Shown here piece by piece: positions 10,770-20,192 of a stretch of DNA of 64,000 nucleotides; position 1 is the first letter of the stretch, and each line of letters begins with the position of its first letter. The position numbers were made by a program, and so were the translations under genes. Source of the DNA: Verrucomicrobiaceae bacterium (GTDB lineage Bacteria > Verrucomicrobiota > Verrucomicrobiia > Verrucomicrobiales > Verrucomicrobiaceae); assembly GCA_019694165.1 (NCBI GenBank), contig JAIBCL010000005.1, forward strand, positions 124,001-188,000, given 5' to 3'. The notes beneath the pieces are model-generated. The model was not told where the DNA came from and did no database searches. It was given only the letters and a program-made list of their open reading frames with translations.

Positions 10770-12929
10770 ATGAGTGATCCCGCAGCAGACCGACCGAAGC
10801 ACACAAACGCGCTGGCGCATGAGAAGTCGCCATACCTCCTCCAGCATGCGCACAACCCCGTGAACTGGCTGCCGTGGGGCGAGGAGGCCTTCAAGAAGGC
10901 GCGGGAGGAGGACAAGCCGGTCTTTTTGTCGTCGGGCTACTCGACATGCCACTGGTGCCATGTGATGGAGCGCGAGTCGTTCGAAAACGAAGAGATAGCG
11001 GCGCTGATCAATGAGAAGTTCGTGCCGGTGAAAGTGGATCGCGAGGAGCGGCCCGACGTGGACCTTACCTACATGACCTACGTGCAGGCGGCCAGCGGGC
11101 ACGGCGGCTGGCCGATGAGCGTGTTCCTCACGCCGGAGTTGAAGCCGTTTTACGGAGGCACCTACTACCCGCCGGAAAACGCGCAAGGCCGCGTCGGTTT
11201 CAAGACGCTGCTCACGGAGCTGGCGAAGGTGTGGGCGGAGGACCGCGACGGCGTGACGAAACGCGCGGCCACTGCGGTGGCGAAACTGCAGGAGCACCTC
11301 GACGGCGAGGCTGCTCCACATGACGCCGACGTGGCGGCGGTGCTGCAAAAGGCTTACGACGACTTGTCGGGATCGTTTGACTATCATGAGGGCGGCTTCG
11401 GCAGCGCGCCCAAGTTTCCGCGCCCCTCGGCGCTCACGCTGCTGTTCCGCATTCATCTCGGATTCCGCGCAAAGAACCAGAGCGAGTCCGACTGGGCGCT
11501 GGAGATGGCCGTGCGCACGCTGCGCGGCATGGCGCACGGCGGCATCCGTGATCACATCGGCGGCGGCTTCCATCGCTACTCGGTGGATGGCTACTGGCAC
11601 ATCCCGCACTACGAAAAAATGCTCTACGATCAGGCGCAACTGATCAACGCCTACGTGGAAGGGCATCAGCTCACCGGCTCTGCCTTCCTCGCAGACATCG
11701 CACGCGAAATCGTCGCCTACGTAAGGCGGGACATGCGGCATCCCGACGGCGGCTTCTACTCCGCCGAGGACGCCGACAGCTACACGGACGACACGCGCAC
11801 AAAGAAGGGCGAGGGCGCCTTCTACGTCTGGACCGCGGCGGAGATCGACGAGTTGCTGGGCAAGGCGGACGGCAGCATCTTCCGCTACGCATTTGGAGCA
11901 CGCCGCGACGGCAATGCGCGGCCCGAGAGCGATCCGCATGGCGAGCTGAAGGGCACAAACACGCTCTTCCGCGCGATGTCGGTGAAGAAGACGTCCGAAT
12001 ACTTCACACTGTCGCCGGAGAAGATCGACGACATCCTCGAGCGCGGGAAGAAGACCCTCCTCGAAGCACGCTCAAAACGTCCGCGGCCGCATCTCGACGA
12101 CAAGATCATCACCGCGTGGAACGGCCTCATGATATCCGGCCTCGCACGGGCCGGCGCGTCGCTCGCCGAGCAGGAATTCATCATGCTCGCCGGGCAGTCG
12201 GCGCAGTTCCTGCATGACAAGCTCTGCGACAAGCCCGGCACCGGCCTCATGCGAAGCTGGCGCGATGGAGCGCCGGGCACCAAGGCCTTTGCCATGGACT
12301 ACGCGTTTCTCATCAACGGCCTCATCGACCTGTATCAGGCCGGCTTCGAGGTGAAGTGGCTGCGCTGGGCGGAGCAATTGCAGAACGAGATGGACGCGCT
12401 CTTCCTCGACAAGGAAAAAGGCGGCTACTTCACCGTGCATACCGACATGCCAAACTCGGTGCTGCGCATCAAGGAAGACTACGACGGTGCGGAGCCGTCG
12501 CCGAACTCGATGGCCGCGCTGAATCTCACCCGTCTCGCCGCCATCCTCGGCAAAGACGTCTGGCGCGAGCAGGCCGCACGCATCTTCCACCTCTTCGGCA
12601 CCACGCTGAAGGATCACACGCAGTCCGTGCCAGCAATGGTGGCCGCCTTCGAATTCTTCCATCACGGCAAGCAGCAGATCGTGCTCGCCGGAGACAAATC
12701 GACGCCGGAATTCGCCGCGCTTGCCAAGGTCGCGCACAGCCGCCTGCTGCCGCACGCGATCATCCTCCACGCCGACGGCGGCGAAGCGCAGCACTATCTC
12801 GGCACGAACAACGAGGCGCTGCGCAACATGGCCCCAGTGAACGGCCGGCCTGCGGCCTACCTCTGCGAGAACTTCACATGTCAGGCTCCCGTCACCGATG
12901 CCGCGATGCTGAAGGTGAAGCTGGATTGA
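10770..12929 (+). CDS. YyaL/SPATA20-type DUF255 thioredoxin-domain protein
   Basis: 719 residues, the usual length for the family. The N-terminal DUF255 thioredoxin-like domain (residues 10-170) opens with [19 protein letters not shown], has CHWCH at 60-64 within [13 protein letters not shown], and [14 protein letters not shown]. The remainder is an (alpha/alpha)6 barrel of the N-acylglucosamine 2-epimerase-like class ([50 protein letters not shown]). The family is conserved from bacteria to humans (spermatogenesis-associated protein 20). The molecular function is not established, though a redox or sugar-related activity is suspected from the folds. No export signal is seen. Confidence 0.9.
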   Translation: MSDPAADRPKHTNALAHEKSPYLLQHAHNPVNWLPWGEEAFKKAREEDKPVFLSSGYSTCHWCHVMERESFENEEIAALINEKFVPVKVDREERPDVDLTYMTYVQAASGHGGWPMSVFLTPELKPFYGGTYYPPENAQGRVGFKTLLTELAKVWAEDRDGVTKRAATAVAKLQEHLDGEAAPHDADVAAVLQKAYDDLSGSFDYHEGGFGSAPKFPRPSALTLLFRIHLGFRAKNQSESDWALEMAVRTLRGMAHGGIRDHIGGGFHRYSVDGYWHIPHYEKMLYDQAQLINAYVEGHQLTGSAFLADIAREIVAYVRRDMRHPDGGFYSAEDADSYTDDTRTKKGEGAFYVWTAAEIDELLGKADGSIFRYAFGARRDGNARPESDPHGELKGTNTLFRAMSVKKTSEYFTLSPEKIDDILERGKKTLLEARSKRPRPHLDDKIITAWNGLMISGLARAGASLAEQEFIMLAGQSAQFLHDKLCDKPGTGLMRSWRDGAPGTKAFAMDYAFLINGLIDLYQAGFEVKWLRWAEQLQNEMDALFLDKEKGGYFTVHTDMPNSVLRIKEDYDGAEPSPNSMAALNLTRLAAILGKDVWREQAARIFHLFGTTLKDHTQSVPAMVAAFEFFHHGKQQIVLAGDKSTPEFAALAKVAHSRLLPHAIILHADGGEAQHYLGTNNEALRNMAPVNGRPAAYLCENFTCQAPVTDAAMLKVKLD

Positions 12930-12945
12930 CATCCCGCTGCGATTT

Positions 12946-12984
12946 TGATGTAATCGGGCAAAAGGCTCAACCAGCCTTACATCA
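12946..12984. promoter_or_regulatory. Nested inverted repeats just upstream of a start codon
   Basis: TGATGTAA (12946-12953) is repeated inverted as TTACATCA (12977-12984), and inside it AAGGCT (62-67 of 129xx) pairs with AGCCTT (73-78). The structure ends two bases before the ATG of the next gene, where no clear Shine-Dalgarno sequence is visible. It could occlude the ribosome site or be an operator. There is no T-run, so it is not a typical terminator. Confidence 0.35.
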
Positions 12985-12986
12985 TC

Positions 12987-13526
12987 ATGAAAACCTACTT
13001 GCTCCGTTTTGTGTCACGGGCGGCCATCCTTGCGACGGCCGCCTTTTTTCCGGTCGCGTCGCTTGCGGGCGCGGATGCAAAGGACATCAACACCGTCTTC
13101 CAGCAGGGTCGCGCAGCATATTACCGCGGCGACATGGAGACCGCGAAGGCGCTGCTCACGCAGGTGGCCGCAGCAGCACCGAACCACTTCGAGACGAAGG
13201 CGCTGCTCGCACAGATCAACACCTACGCGAAGGCCGACGACTCGTTGAAGAAGACGTACGGCGGCGTCGTGATCCCGAAGATCGACTTCGCCGACGTGAC
13301 GCTCGCCGAGGCGGTGCAGGCGCTGGGTTTGATGTCGAAGACCGCGTCGGGCGGGAAGGTGTCACCAAACATCATCGTCAAGAATCCCGAGATGGCGAAG
13401 AAGCCGGTGACGCTGAATCTCGCGAACATTCCGATGACGGAGGTCATCGACTACCTCGCGCGCATGAGCGGCGGCAGGGCGGTGTATGAGAAGCACGCCG
13501 TGGTAATCGCACCGCTCACCGAATGA
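12987..13526 (+). CDS. Exported TPR/secretin-and-TonB-short-domain-like protein
   Basis: 179 residues. A signal peptide (to about residue 28) is followed by a TPR-like helix pair (VFQQGRAAYYRGDMETAKALLTQVAAAAPN). A C-terminal segment from about 95 has the form IPKIDFADVTLAEAVQALGLMSK...NIIVKN...VTLNLANIPMTEVIDYLARMSG...AVVIAP. That C-terminal pattern matches the short secretin/TonB (STN)-like beta-alpha-beta domain found in secretins and PVC proteins. It lacks the secretin channel itself, so it is an accessory or pilotin-like protein at best. It follows the YyaL gene on the same strand after 57 bp. Confidence 0.6.
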   Translation: MKTYLLRFVSRAAILATAAFFPVASLAGADAKDINTVFQQGRAAYYRGDMETAKALLTQVAAAAPNHFETKALLAQINTYAKADDSLKKTYGGVVIPKIDFADVTLAEAVQALGLMSKTASGGKVSPNIIVKNPEMAKKPVTLNLANIPMTEVIDYLARMSGGRAVYEKHAVVIAPLTE

Positions 13527-13550
13527 GCCGCACGATGATGCAGCGGCGCT

Positions 13551-13928
13551 TCAAAAGGCACCCGTGCGCAGAAGCACCAGGGTGCATGCGTCCTCGCAGG
13601 TGATGCCGGCGGTGGAGAGCTTCGCGGCGAGCGCGGGGTTCTCCGCGCCGGGATTGAAGATCACGCGCCGCGGCTTGAGCGCGATGAGTGCGTCCGCGAG
13701 GCCGGATGAAATCTGCGGGCCGACGTACATCGTGACGGTATCCACCGGCCCTTCAATCGAAGCGATGTCGGGCGCGACGGGCAGGCCCTCGATGGTGGCG
13801 AGCTTCGGATGCACGGGCACGACCTGGTGACCGTGCTCACGCAGCATGACCAGCGCGCGGTGCGAGTAGCGCCCGGGATTCTCGCTGGCACCGATGACTG
13901 CCACACGTTCGGGATTGCGCGCGCTCAT
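13551..13928 (-). CDS. CoA-binding (YccU-like) Rossmann protein
   Basis: 125 residues forming one CoA_binding domain: RVAVIGASENPGRYSHRA (glycine loop), GHQVVPVHPKLATIEGLP, DTVTMYVGP, RRVIFNPGAENP and a terminal C-E-D-A-C-T segment. E. coli YccU and related single-domain proteins bind CoA-like nucleotides; their role is not established. The ATG overlaps the stop of the channel-like gene upstream by ATGA, so the two are translationally coupled. Confidence 0.85.
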   Translation of the reverse strand: MSARNPERVAVIGASENPGRYSHRALVMLREHGHQVVPVHPKLATIEGLPVAPDIASIEGPVDTVTMYVGPQISSGLADALIALKPRRVIFNPGAENPALAAKLSTAGITCEDACTLVLLRTGAF

Positions 13929-14281
13929 GGTGCCTGGTCGGAGTCGTCGATGTGAAAGGCGTGCAGCACGCGATGCGCCACAGGCGCGAAGAGAATGGCG
14001 CTGGCACCGATGAACACGAGGCCGCTGAAGAGCGCGTAGAGCGATGCGAACACCTTCGCCCCGTCGCCCGGCAGCTCGCCCACCGGACCCATGCCGCCGA
14101 GGATCATCGACGCATTCAACAGCGAGTCCATCCAACTGAAGCCGGCGAAAATGTGATAACCGGCCACGCCGACGCCGAGCGCAACGCCGATGACGAGCGA
14201 CGAGAGGCAGAAGTGCCGCAGCATCCGGTGCGTGAACGCGCGGTTCGACACCATCGGCTCGTTTTTCGATTCGTAGTTCAT
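13925..14281 (-). CDS. Two-TM, potassium-channel-like membrane protein with non-canonical filter
   Basis: 118 residues. The layout is TM1 (HFCLSSLVIGVALGVGVAGY), a pore-helix-like stretch (FSWMDSLLNASMIL), a loop GGMGPVGELPGDG and TM2 (SLYALFSGLVFIGASAILFAP), ending in HRVLHAFHIDD. Spacing resembles the TM1-pore-TM2 of two-TM K+ channels, but the TVGYGD filter is absent and GGMGPV stands in its place. Ion conduction is therefore not supported; the fold resemblance is inferred. Start taken at MNYESK; a second ATG ten residues later is possible. Coupled by ATGA to the CoA-binding gene downstream. Confidence 0.6.
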   Translation of the reverse strand: MNYESKNEPMVSNRAFTHRMLRHFCLSSLVIGVALGVGVAGYHIFAGFSWMDSLLNASMILGGMGPVGELPGDGAKVFASLYALFSGLVFIGASAILFAPVAHRVLHAFHIDDSDQAP

Positions 14282-14321
14282 GGCTTCGTTTCGATCCCCC
14301 TCCCCGGCTTCATGCGATCTA

Positions 14322-14960
14322 CTAAAACCTCCACGCGCCTTGTTTTCTTGCCTTCGCCTCGCGCTCCAGCTCGCGCAAATGCTGCTCGAACTGCTTTTCG
14401 TGCCGCCCGTCAGGCAGGTTCGCACCCTTCGTGTAGATGCGGCACAATCCGGCGCGCACGAGCTTCTCCGACAAATCCTCGGTTCTGCCACTTCCTTCGT
14501 CGAAGATCACAAAGGCAAAGTAGCGCCCGCTGTCGAACACCCGCTGCCAGCGAGTCTTCACCGTAAAGTGCCGGCGCTTCAGGAGGTCGTCGGTGAATGC
14601 CTTCGCCTCCTGGCCGATGTCGATGGCTTGCGAGACGCCAAGCCCACCGAAATAGCGCGCCTGCTCCTCAAGCCGCTGGCCGTTGAACTGGTGCAGCCGC
14701 TTTTCGGGTGCATCGACGAAGTAGAGCCGGAACTCATGATCTTCGCCGCCATCGTGCTCGATGTGAAAACTGTCGCCGTCATTGTCGCGATGCTCCACGA
14801 GCCGCGCGTCGTGCAGCGTGACAAACTCGCTGCGCGTTTTCTTTTCCGTTCGCGTTCGAGCGCGCGGTGAATCCGCAGGCCCGGTCTGCAAGCGGAACGC
14901 GAGCGCGATGCCGCCGAGCATCAAAAGCAGCCACAAATAGTTTGTGATCCGGCTCCACAT
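14322..14960 (-). CDS. Membrane-anchored staphylococcal-nuclease-like (SNase) protein
   Basis: 212 residues from MWSRITNY, chosen because an AAAAGG stretch lies about ten bases upstream and the start avoids overlap with the preceding gene. One N-terminal TM helix (YLWLLLMLGGIALAF) is followed by an SNase-type OB fold: VEHRDNDGDSFHIEH, FRLYFVDAPEKR (conserved Arg and Asp of the active site), VKTRWQRVFDSGRYFAFVIF and LSEKLVRAGLCRIY. SNase-family proteins hydrolyse single- and double-stranded nucleic acids with Ca2+. The second catalytic Arg is plausibly the one in DSGRYFAF. It follows the RlmM-like gene on the same strand. Confidence 0.8.
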   Translation of the reverse strand: MWSRITNYLWLLLMLGGIALAFRLQTGPADSPRARTRTEKKTRSEFVTLHDARLVEHRDNDGDSFHIEHDGGEDHEFRLYFVDAPEKRLHQFNGQRLEEQARYFGGLGVSQAIDIGQEAKAFTDDLLKRRHFTVKTRWQRVFDSGRYFAFVIFDEGSGRTEDLSEKLVRAGLCRIYTKGANLPDGRHEKQFEQHLRELEREAKARKQGAWRF

Positions 14961-14982
14961 CAGCGCGCCTTTTGCGGATGAT

Positions 14983-16017
14983 TCAAAGCTTGATGCCAAA
15001 GGCGCACACTTCGTTCTTGTTCGCCGACAGACGCGTGAGGAAAAACTCGCGGCACAGCGGCGCGGCCTCTTTTTTGAGCTGGTCGATGAGCGGATACTCG
15101 GCGCTGCCGATGAACTTGATCGAGACGATGAAGCGCGCCATGCGATCCTCGCGCAACCACTCGAGCAGCAGGTCGATGCTGCGCTGGGGCGTGGCGATCA
15201 CGTCGCACAGCAGCCAGTCCACGCGCATATCGGCGCGGAACTTGAAGGCATCGCCGCAGTGAAAGTGCAGCTTCGGATCGCGCATCAAATCGGTGCGCAG
15301 CTCGGCGCGATCCACCGCGATCACCCGCGCGCCGCGACGCAGGGCGACGTGGCTCCAGCTTCCCGGCGATGCGCCGAGATCCACGCACGTCTCGCCTTTG
15401 CTGATGAGCTGGCCGAGCCGCTGCTCCGCCTCGACGAGTTTGGCAAAAGCACGCGATGGCGCGCCTTTGTCCACGGCCACGGGCACCGAGCCCTCTGGAA
15501 ACGCACTCACGATCGCGCGGCATTTCCACGGCAGCGGCGCGATGGCCACCGAGAGAACGCCCTCTTCAGGTGAGCGCAAGGCGAGCTGCACGAGCGATGT
15601 CTGATGGCCGATCGGCTCCATCGAATCCTCCAGCGTCTTCAGCAACTGCCGCCGCTTCTTGCGCAGCTTTTCCGTCAGTGAATCGCGAATCAGGCCGCAG
15701 CGGTTCATGCCGGCGCGACCCTCGCCATACGCGGGCCACAGATGCAGCCGCCACGGTTGTTCGGCCGGCACGGCGTCGATGATGGCCTCGGCCAGCCTTT
15801 CGGCCCATTGATTGATCGACGGTGCCTTACACGCCACGCCATCGAGGAAAGTCTGCCGCGCAAAGGCCAGCAGCGGCGCGCGCGGGCCTTCCGTCAGCGG
15901 CGCGTCTGTGGTCACCCAGAACGGGCGCTCCACCTGATGGTGCGCCCTGGGCCAGCCGCGTCGGAGTTCATCGAGCAGAAACTCCTCGCCGCCTTCATCC
16001 GTGAAGAGCTGGTGCAT
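14983..16017 (-). CDS. RlmM-like 23S rRNA 2'-O-ribose methyltransferase
   Basis: 344 residues. The C-terminal FtsJ/RrmJ-type domain shows SRAFAKLVEAEQRL, CVDLGASPGSWSHV (SAM motif I), VIAVDRAEL, HCGDAFKFR, VDWLLCDVIATP, FIVSIKFIG and KNEVCAFG. This gives the K-D-K-E tetrad used by 2'-O-methyltransferases. The order and the DAFKFR signature match E. coli RlmM, which methylates C2498 of 23S rRNA. The N-terminal part (about 1-170) is the THUMP-like region expected in RlmM but is poorly conserved. The target position is inferred from the family. Confidence 0.8.
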   Translation of the reverse strand: MHQLFTDEGGEEFLLDELRRGWPRAHHQVERPFWVTTDAPLTEGPRAPLLAFARQTFLDGVACKAPSINQWAERLAEAIIDAVPAEQPWRLHLWPAYGEGRAGMNRCGLIRDSLTEKLRKKRRQLLKTLEDSMEPIGHQTSLVQLALRSPEEGVLSVAIAPLPWKCRAIVSAFPEGSVPVAVDKGAPSRAFAKLVEAEQRLGQLISKGETCVDLGASPGSWSHVALRRGARVIAVDRAELRTDLMRDPKLHFHCGDAFKFRADMRVDWLLCDVIATPQRSIDLLLEWLREDRMARFIVSIKFIGSAEYPLIDQLKKEAAPLCREFFLTRLSANKNEVCAFGIKL

Positions 16018-16060
16018 TCAGTGGCACCCCGGGGCATGTGGACCGATGCTCGGCGGCAGA

Positions 16061-16585
16061 TCAAAATGGAATGTCATCTTCCTCCATGCCCTCGGTGATC
16101 GGGCCTTCGTTGAATTCATCGCGTGATGGCGGCGCCTGCGGACGCTGCGGCGGGCGCGCGCCAGCCGCTGCCGGCCGCTGGAACGAGCGGGCGGGCGGAC
16201 CACCCTCGTCCCCGTGATCGCCACCGTCACCGCCGCGCTGACCGCCGCCGCCCTTGCTGTCGATGAACTGCATGTTCTCGCACACGATCTTGATCTTGCT
16301 GCGCTTCTGCTGCGTGGTCTTGTCCTCCCAGGTGTCCATCTGCAGGCGGCCCTCGATGAAGACGGCCCTGCCCTTGTGCAGGTACTGGCCGGCGAGTTCC
16401 GCCTGCTTCCCCCACAGCACCACGTCGAGGAAGGTCACCTCTTCCTGGCGCTCACCGCTTTCCGTGGTGTAGCGCCGGTTCACCGCCAGCCCCAGATCGC
16501 ACACGGCGCTGCCCTTGGGCGTGTAGCGGACTTCAGGATCACGGGTGAGATTGCCGATGAGGAGAACTTTGTTGAGCGAGGCCAT
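16061..16585 (-). CDS. ssb: Single-stranded DNA-binding protein
   Basis: 174 residues. An OB fold occupies residues 1-110 (MASLNKVLLIGNLTRDPEVR, FLDVVLWGKQAELAGQYL, KGRAVFIEGRLQMDTWED). A Gly/Pro/Gln-rich linker follows and the tail EEDDIPF is the conserved acidic tip that binds partner repair and replication proteins. Length and architecture are normal. It is divergent from bioA; the 98 bp between them must hold both promoters. Confidence 0.95.
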   Translation of the reverse strand: MASLNKVLLIGNLTRDPEVRYTPKGSAVCDLGLAVNRRYTTESGERQEEVTFLDVVLWGKQAELAGQYLHKGRAVFIEGRLQMDTWEDKTTQQKRSKIKIVCENMQFIDSKGGGGQRGGDGGDHGDEGGPPARSFQRPAAAGARPPQRPQAPPSRDEFNEGPITEGMEEDDIPF

Positions 16586-16683
16586 AGTGCCGCCAGATTA
16601 GCCGCCGGGAAAGGCGGAGGGCAATCACGAAATTGCACCGCAGAACGAATTTGCGTTTCCCGCCCGGCTGCTATGGATGCCCG

Positions 16684-17955
16684 GTGATCCCCGGCCCGGA
16701 TGAACTCGCGCGCATCGACAAGACGCACCTCTGGCACCCCTTCACGCCGATGCGTGAGTGGTGCGCCGACGGGCACGAGCCGCTCATCCTCACGGAGGCA
16801 AGGGGCTGCGTGCTGCGGGATCAATACGGGCGCGAATACCTCGACGGCAACTCGTCCATCTGGACCAACATCCACGGTCACAATCATCCGGAGGTCAACG
16901 CGGCCCTGCGCGAGCAGCTCGGGCGCGTGGCGCACACGTCGTTCCTCGGTTTCAGCAATCCGCCGGCGATCCAGCTCGCCAAAGAACTCGTCGATCTGTT
17001 CCCCGGCAGAAAACTCTCTCGCGTCTTCTATTCCGACGACGGCTCAACCGCGATCGAAGTCGCCGCACGCATGGCTTTGCAATACTGGCGGCAGAGCGGA
17101 AAACCAGCACGCGACACCATCATCGCCTTCGACCGCGCTTATCACGGCGACACGCTCGGCGCGGCGAGTCTCGGCGGCATTTCCATCTTCAGAGGCAGCG
17201 CCGATGCTTGCGGCTATCGCGTGCTGCGCGTCCCGGGTCTTGACGCCCTTGACTTCTTGACGGCTGACGACCTCGCCCGCATCGCCGCCGTCATCATCGA
17301 ACCGCTCATCCAAGGCGCGGCCGGCATGAGACTCTGGCCGCAAGGCATGCTCCGCGTGCTCGAGGCCTGGTGCCGCCGCACCGACACCTTCCTGATTTTC
17401 GACGAGGTGATGACCGGCTTCGGCCGCACCGGCAAGATGTTCGCGTGCGAGCATGAAGGCGTCGTTCCGGACTTCATCGCGCTCGCGAAAGGCCTCACCG
17501 GCGGCTACCTGCCACTCGCGGCCACGCTTACCACCGAGCGGGTCTTCGATGGCTTCCTCGGCGATGGAAACACCTTCTACTACGGCCACAGCTACTGCGG
17601 CAGCCAGCTCGGCTGCGCCGCCGCGCTCGCGAGTCTGCGCGTCTTCCGCGAGGACCACGTCATCGAAAAACTCGCGCCAAAGATCACCCGCCTCGCCGGC
17701 TTGCTCGCCGAAATCGGAAAGCTGCCACACGTCATCGAAACGCGGCAGTGCGGCCTCATCGCCGCCATCGACATCGACGATGCCACCGGCCTCAAAACCG
17801 GCGCGCGCATCTGCCTCGCCGCCCGGATGCACGGCCTCCTCACCCGCCCCATCCTGAACACCCTCGTCCTCATGCCACCGCTCTGCGTCACCACCGACGA
17901 ACTCGCCGCCATGACCACCGCCCTGCGCAAAGCCATCACCGAAGTCTGCGGCTGA
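16684..17955 (+). CDS. bioA: Adenosylmethionine-8-amino-7-oxononanoate aminotransferase
   Basis: 423 residues from a GTG start; a TTG at 16633 in the same frame is less likely because homology begins at ELARIDKTHLWHPFTPM. PLP class III aminotransferase with BioA signatures: SSIWTNIHGHNHPEV, YSDDGSTAIEVAARMALQYW, YHGDTLGAASLGG, IIEPLIQGAAGM, FDEVMTGFGRTGKMFACEH and ALAKGLTGGYLPLAATL, where the Lys binds PLP. It converts KAPA to DAPA in biotin synthesis using SAM as amino donor. No other biotin gene lies in the window. Confidence 0.9.
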   Translation: MIPGPDELARIDKTHLWHPFTPMREWCADGHEPLILTEARGCVLRDQYGREYLDGNSSIWTNIHGHNHPEVNAALREQLGRVAHTSFLGFSNPPAIQLAKELVDLFPGRKLSRVFYSDDGSTAIEVAARMALQYWRQSGKPARDTIIAFDRAYHGDTLGAASLGGISIFRGSADACGYRVLRVPGLDALDFLTADDLARIAAVIIEPLIQGAAGMRLWPQGMLRVLEAWCRRTDTFLIFDEVMTGFGRTGKMFACEHEGVVPDFIALAKGLTGGYLPLAATLTTERVFDGFLGDGNTFYYGHSYCGSQLGCAAALASLRVFREDHVIEKLAPKITRLAGLLAEIGKLPHVIETRQCGLIAAIDIDDATGLKTGARICLAARMHGLLTRPILNTLVLMPPLCVTTDELAAMTTALRKAITEVCG

Positions 17956-17960
17956 TCCGG

Positions 17961-17993
17961 ACATTCGTCATCCGGCATTCTGATTTCGCCATT
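17961..17993. repeat. Short dispersed repeat in the bioA-transporter gap
   Basis: The gap holds two similar units, CCGGACATTCGTCAT and CCGGCATTCTGATTTCG. The word ACATTCGTCAT also occurs in the inverted repeat at 40294-40348. It looks like a member of a short intergenic repeat family. Confidence 0.45.
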
Positions 17994-18000
17994 ACCCGCC

Positions 18001-18783
18001 ATGTCTCCCGACCTCACCATCTGGCTTCACGACCATACGCTGCTGCGCGGCGAAGGCCCCGTGCTGCTGCTCGCCTTCATCGGCGCCTTTTGCATCGGTC
18101 TCTCGAAGTCCGGACTCGCGGGCACGGCCACGCTGACAGTGGTGCTGATGGCGCAGGCATTCGGTGCAAAGGCATCCGTCGGGCTCGTGCTGCCGCTGCT
18201 CATCGCCGCCGACTTCATGGGTGTGTGGCTGAACCGCAAAGGCGGGAGCTGGCGCAAGGTGTGGGTGATCGCGCCGCCGGCGATGGTGGGCGTGGTGATC
18301 GGCTACTTCCTGCTCGGTCACATCGACAACAACTCGGCGCGCCACATGATCGGCTGGCTCATCATCGCGCTGCTCTTCTTCAAGCTCGTCCTCGATGCCT
18401 CAAAAGACACCTTCATCGTGCTCACCAGCCATCGTGCCTTCGCGTGGACGATGGGCCTCTGCGCCGGCATCACCACCATGCTCGCGAACGCCGCAGGTCC
18501 GGTGATGACCGTCTATCTGCTGTCGCAGCGGCTGGAGAAAAAGGAACTGCTCGGTGTCTTCACGCGCTACTTCCTCTTCATGAATCTCTTCAAGGTCCCC
18601 TTCTCCGCCAACCTCGGCATCATCAACCCTGAGTCGCTGATGACGAACCTCATCCTCCTGCCCGCCGTCGTGCTCGGCATCGTGCTCGGCTGGCAGATTT
18701 TGAAGCGCATCCCGCAGAAGCCCTTCGAGTGGACGCTGTTTTTTCTCACGCTGTTTGCCGCCGTTTGGTTGATTCACGGATGA
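18001..18783 (+). CDS. TauE/SafE-family transporter
   Basis: 260 residues with about eight TM segments. Family landmarks: AFIGAFCIGLSKSGLAGTATL near the N-terminus and the symmetric second-half repeat MGLCAGITTMLANAAGPVMTVYLL. TauE/SafE proteins export or import sulfite, sulfoacetate or related organic anions across the inner membrane; the substrate cannot be told from sequence. It lies 45 bp after bioA and 21 bp before the MFS gene on the same strand. Confidence 0.85.
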   Translation: MSPDLTIWLHDHTLLRGEGPVLLLAFIGAFCIGLSKSGLAGTATLTVVLMAQAFGAKASVGLVLPLLIAADFMGVWLNRKGGSWRKVWVIAPPAMVGVVIGYFLLGHIDNNSARHMIGWLIIALLFFKLVLDASKDTFIVLTSHRAFAWTMGLCAGITTMLANAAGPVMTVYLLSQRLEKKELLGVFTRYFLFMNLFKVPFSANLGIINPESLMTNLILLPAVVLGIVLGWQILKRIPQKPFEWTLFFLTLFAAVWLIHG

Positions 18784-18804
18784 GCGGCGTTTGTTGAGCC
18801 GAGC

Positions 18805-20172
18805 ATGAGCACCGCCGCGCCGACCCGAGTCCGACTTTCCATTCTCACGATGGCCACGCTGGTGGCCTTCCTCATGTACCTCGACCGCATCTGCCTCGGC
18901 GAGATTGTGTCCTCGCGGTCGTTCAAGCAGTCCCTCCATCTCTCCCAGGACGACGTGCGCGCATGGGTGGGCACGATATTTTTCTGGCTGCCGCGCTCGT
19001 GGCAGGAGCATCTCGGCGGGCTGTCGCCCGTGGACTTGATCAAAGGTGCGTTTTTCTGGGCGTACGCACTCGCGCAGGTGCCGGCGGGCTGGCTGAGCGA
19101 CCGCTTCGGAGCGCGCGCGCTCATCACCAGCTACATCATCCTGTGGTCGCTCTTCACGGCGGCCACGGGACTCTCGTGGGGCTTCACGTCGCTGATGCTC
19201 GCGCGGCTGGGATGTGGTCTGGCGGAGGCTGGCTACTATCCGGCAAGCTGCAGCCTGCTCACGCGCTGGTCCCACATCGAGTGGCGTGGATTCTCCAGCA
19301 GCCTCATCAGTTGGGGCGGCCGCGTGGGCGGCGTGGCGGCGCCGGTTCTCACGGCGTACGTCATCGCATCGGCCGGTGACTGGCGCTGGGCGGGCTGGGT
19401 TTACGGCGCGGCCGGCGTGCTCATTGCCATCGCCTACTGGATCGTGTTCCGCGAGCATCCGCGCCAGCATCCGCGCTGCAATGACGCGGAGATCGCGCTG
19501 CTGGCCGAAGGGCGCGGCGACTTCCTGCCCGTGAAGGATCCGCCGCGGCGCTTCCCGCTCATCGCCGCGTGCCGCAGCGGAAATTTGTGGCTGGTCAATG
19601 GCGTCCAGTTTTTCACGAACGTCGGCTGGGCCTTTCTGATTCTCTCGCTGCCCGACTATCTGCGCGGGGTCATGCATCAGGACGACAAGATGAGCGGCAC
19701 CATCACCACCCTCGCCCTTGCCATCGGCGTGCTCTCGCTGCCGCTGGGCGGAATGCTCACCGACGTGCTCTCCCGCCGCATCGGCCGGCGGCTCGGCCAG
19801 GTGCTGCCGATGTCGCTCACGAAATTCATCGCCGCGGGATTTTATCTGGTGGCCGTGCAGACCCAGTCGGTGTGGGCGGCGGTAGTCGCCTTCGGGCTGG
19901 TGACGTTCTTCGTCGATTTCGGCCTGCCGGCGATGTGGACGACGATGCAGGACATCAGCGGGAAGCATCAGGCACAGTTCTTCGGCTGGGGGAACATGTG
20001 GGGAAACTTTGGCGCCGCCATCCAGCCGCTGCTGATGACCGCCGTGCTGCGGACATGGGACATGAATCATGACTTCAAGGAAGGCGTCTGGCTCTGCGCC
20101 GCCGCGCTCGTCGCCGCCGGCGTGCTGGCGCTGGGCATCAACTCGGATAGGCCGGTGATCAGCGAGCGCTGA
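18805..20172 (+). CDS. Major facilitator superfamily transporter (anion:cation symporter type)
   Basis: 455 residues, about twelve TM helices. Opening VAFLMYLDRICLGEI, motif GWLSDRFGARALIT (loop 2-3 MFS signature) and AEAGYYPASCSLLTRW are typical of the anion:cation symporter family (hexuronate, phthalate, tartrate transporters). The second half repeats the signature as GGMLTDVLSRRIGRRLGQ. An acid sugar or carboxylate substrate is inferred only at family level. Probably co-transcribed with the TauE/SafE gene. Confidence 0.85.
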   Translation: MSTAAPTRVRLSILTMATLVAFLMYLDRICLGEIVSSRSFKQSLHLSQDDVRAWVGTIFFWLPRSWQEHLGGLSPVDLIKGAFFWAYALAQVPAGWLSDRFGARALITSYIILWSLFTAATGLSWGFTSLMLARLGCGLAEAGYYPASCSLLTRWSHIEWRGFSSSLISWGGRVGGVAAPVLTAYVIASAGDWRWAGWVYGAAGVLIAIAYWIVFREHPRQHPRCNDAEIALLAEGRGDFLPVKDPPRRFPLIAACRSGNLWLVNGVQFFTNVGWAFLILSLPDYLRGVMHQDDKMSGTITTLALAIGVLSLPLGGMLTDVLSRRIGRRLGQVLPMSLTKFIAAGFYLVAVQTQSVWAAVVAFGLVTFFVDFGLPAMWTTMQDISGKHQAQFFGWGNMWGNFGAAIQPLLMTAVLRTWDMNHDFKEGVWLCAAALVAAGVLALGINSDRPVISER

Positions 20173-20192
20173 CGGCGCAAGCCTTGGTTTCA

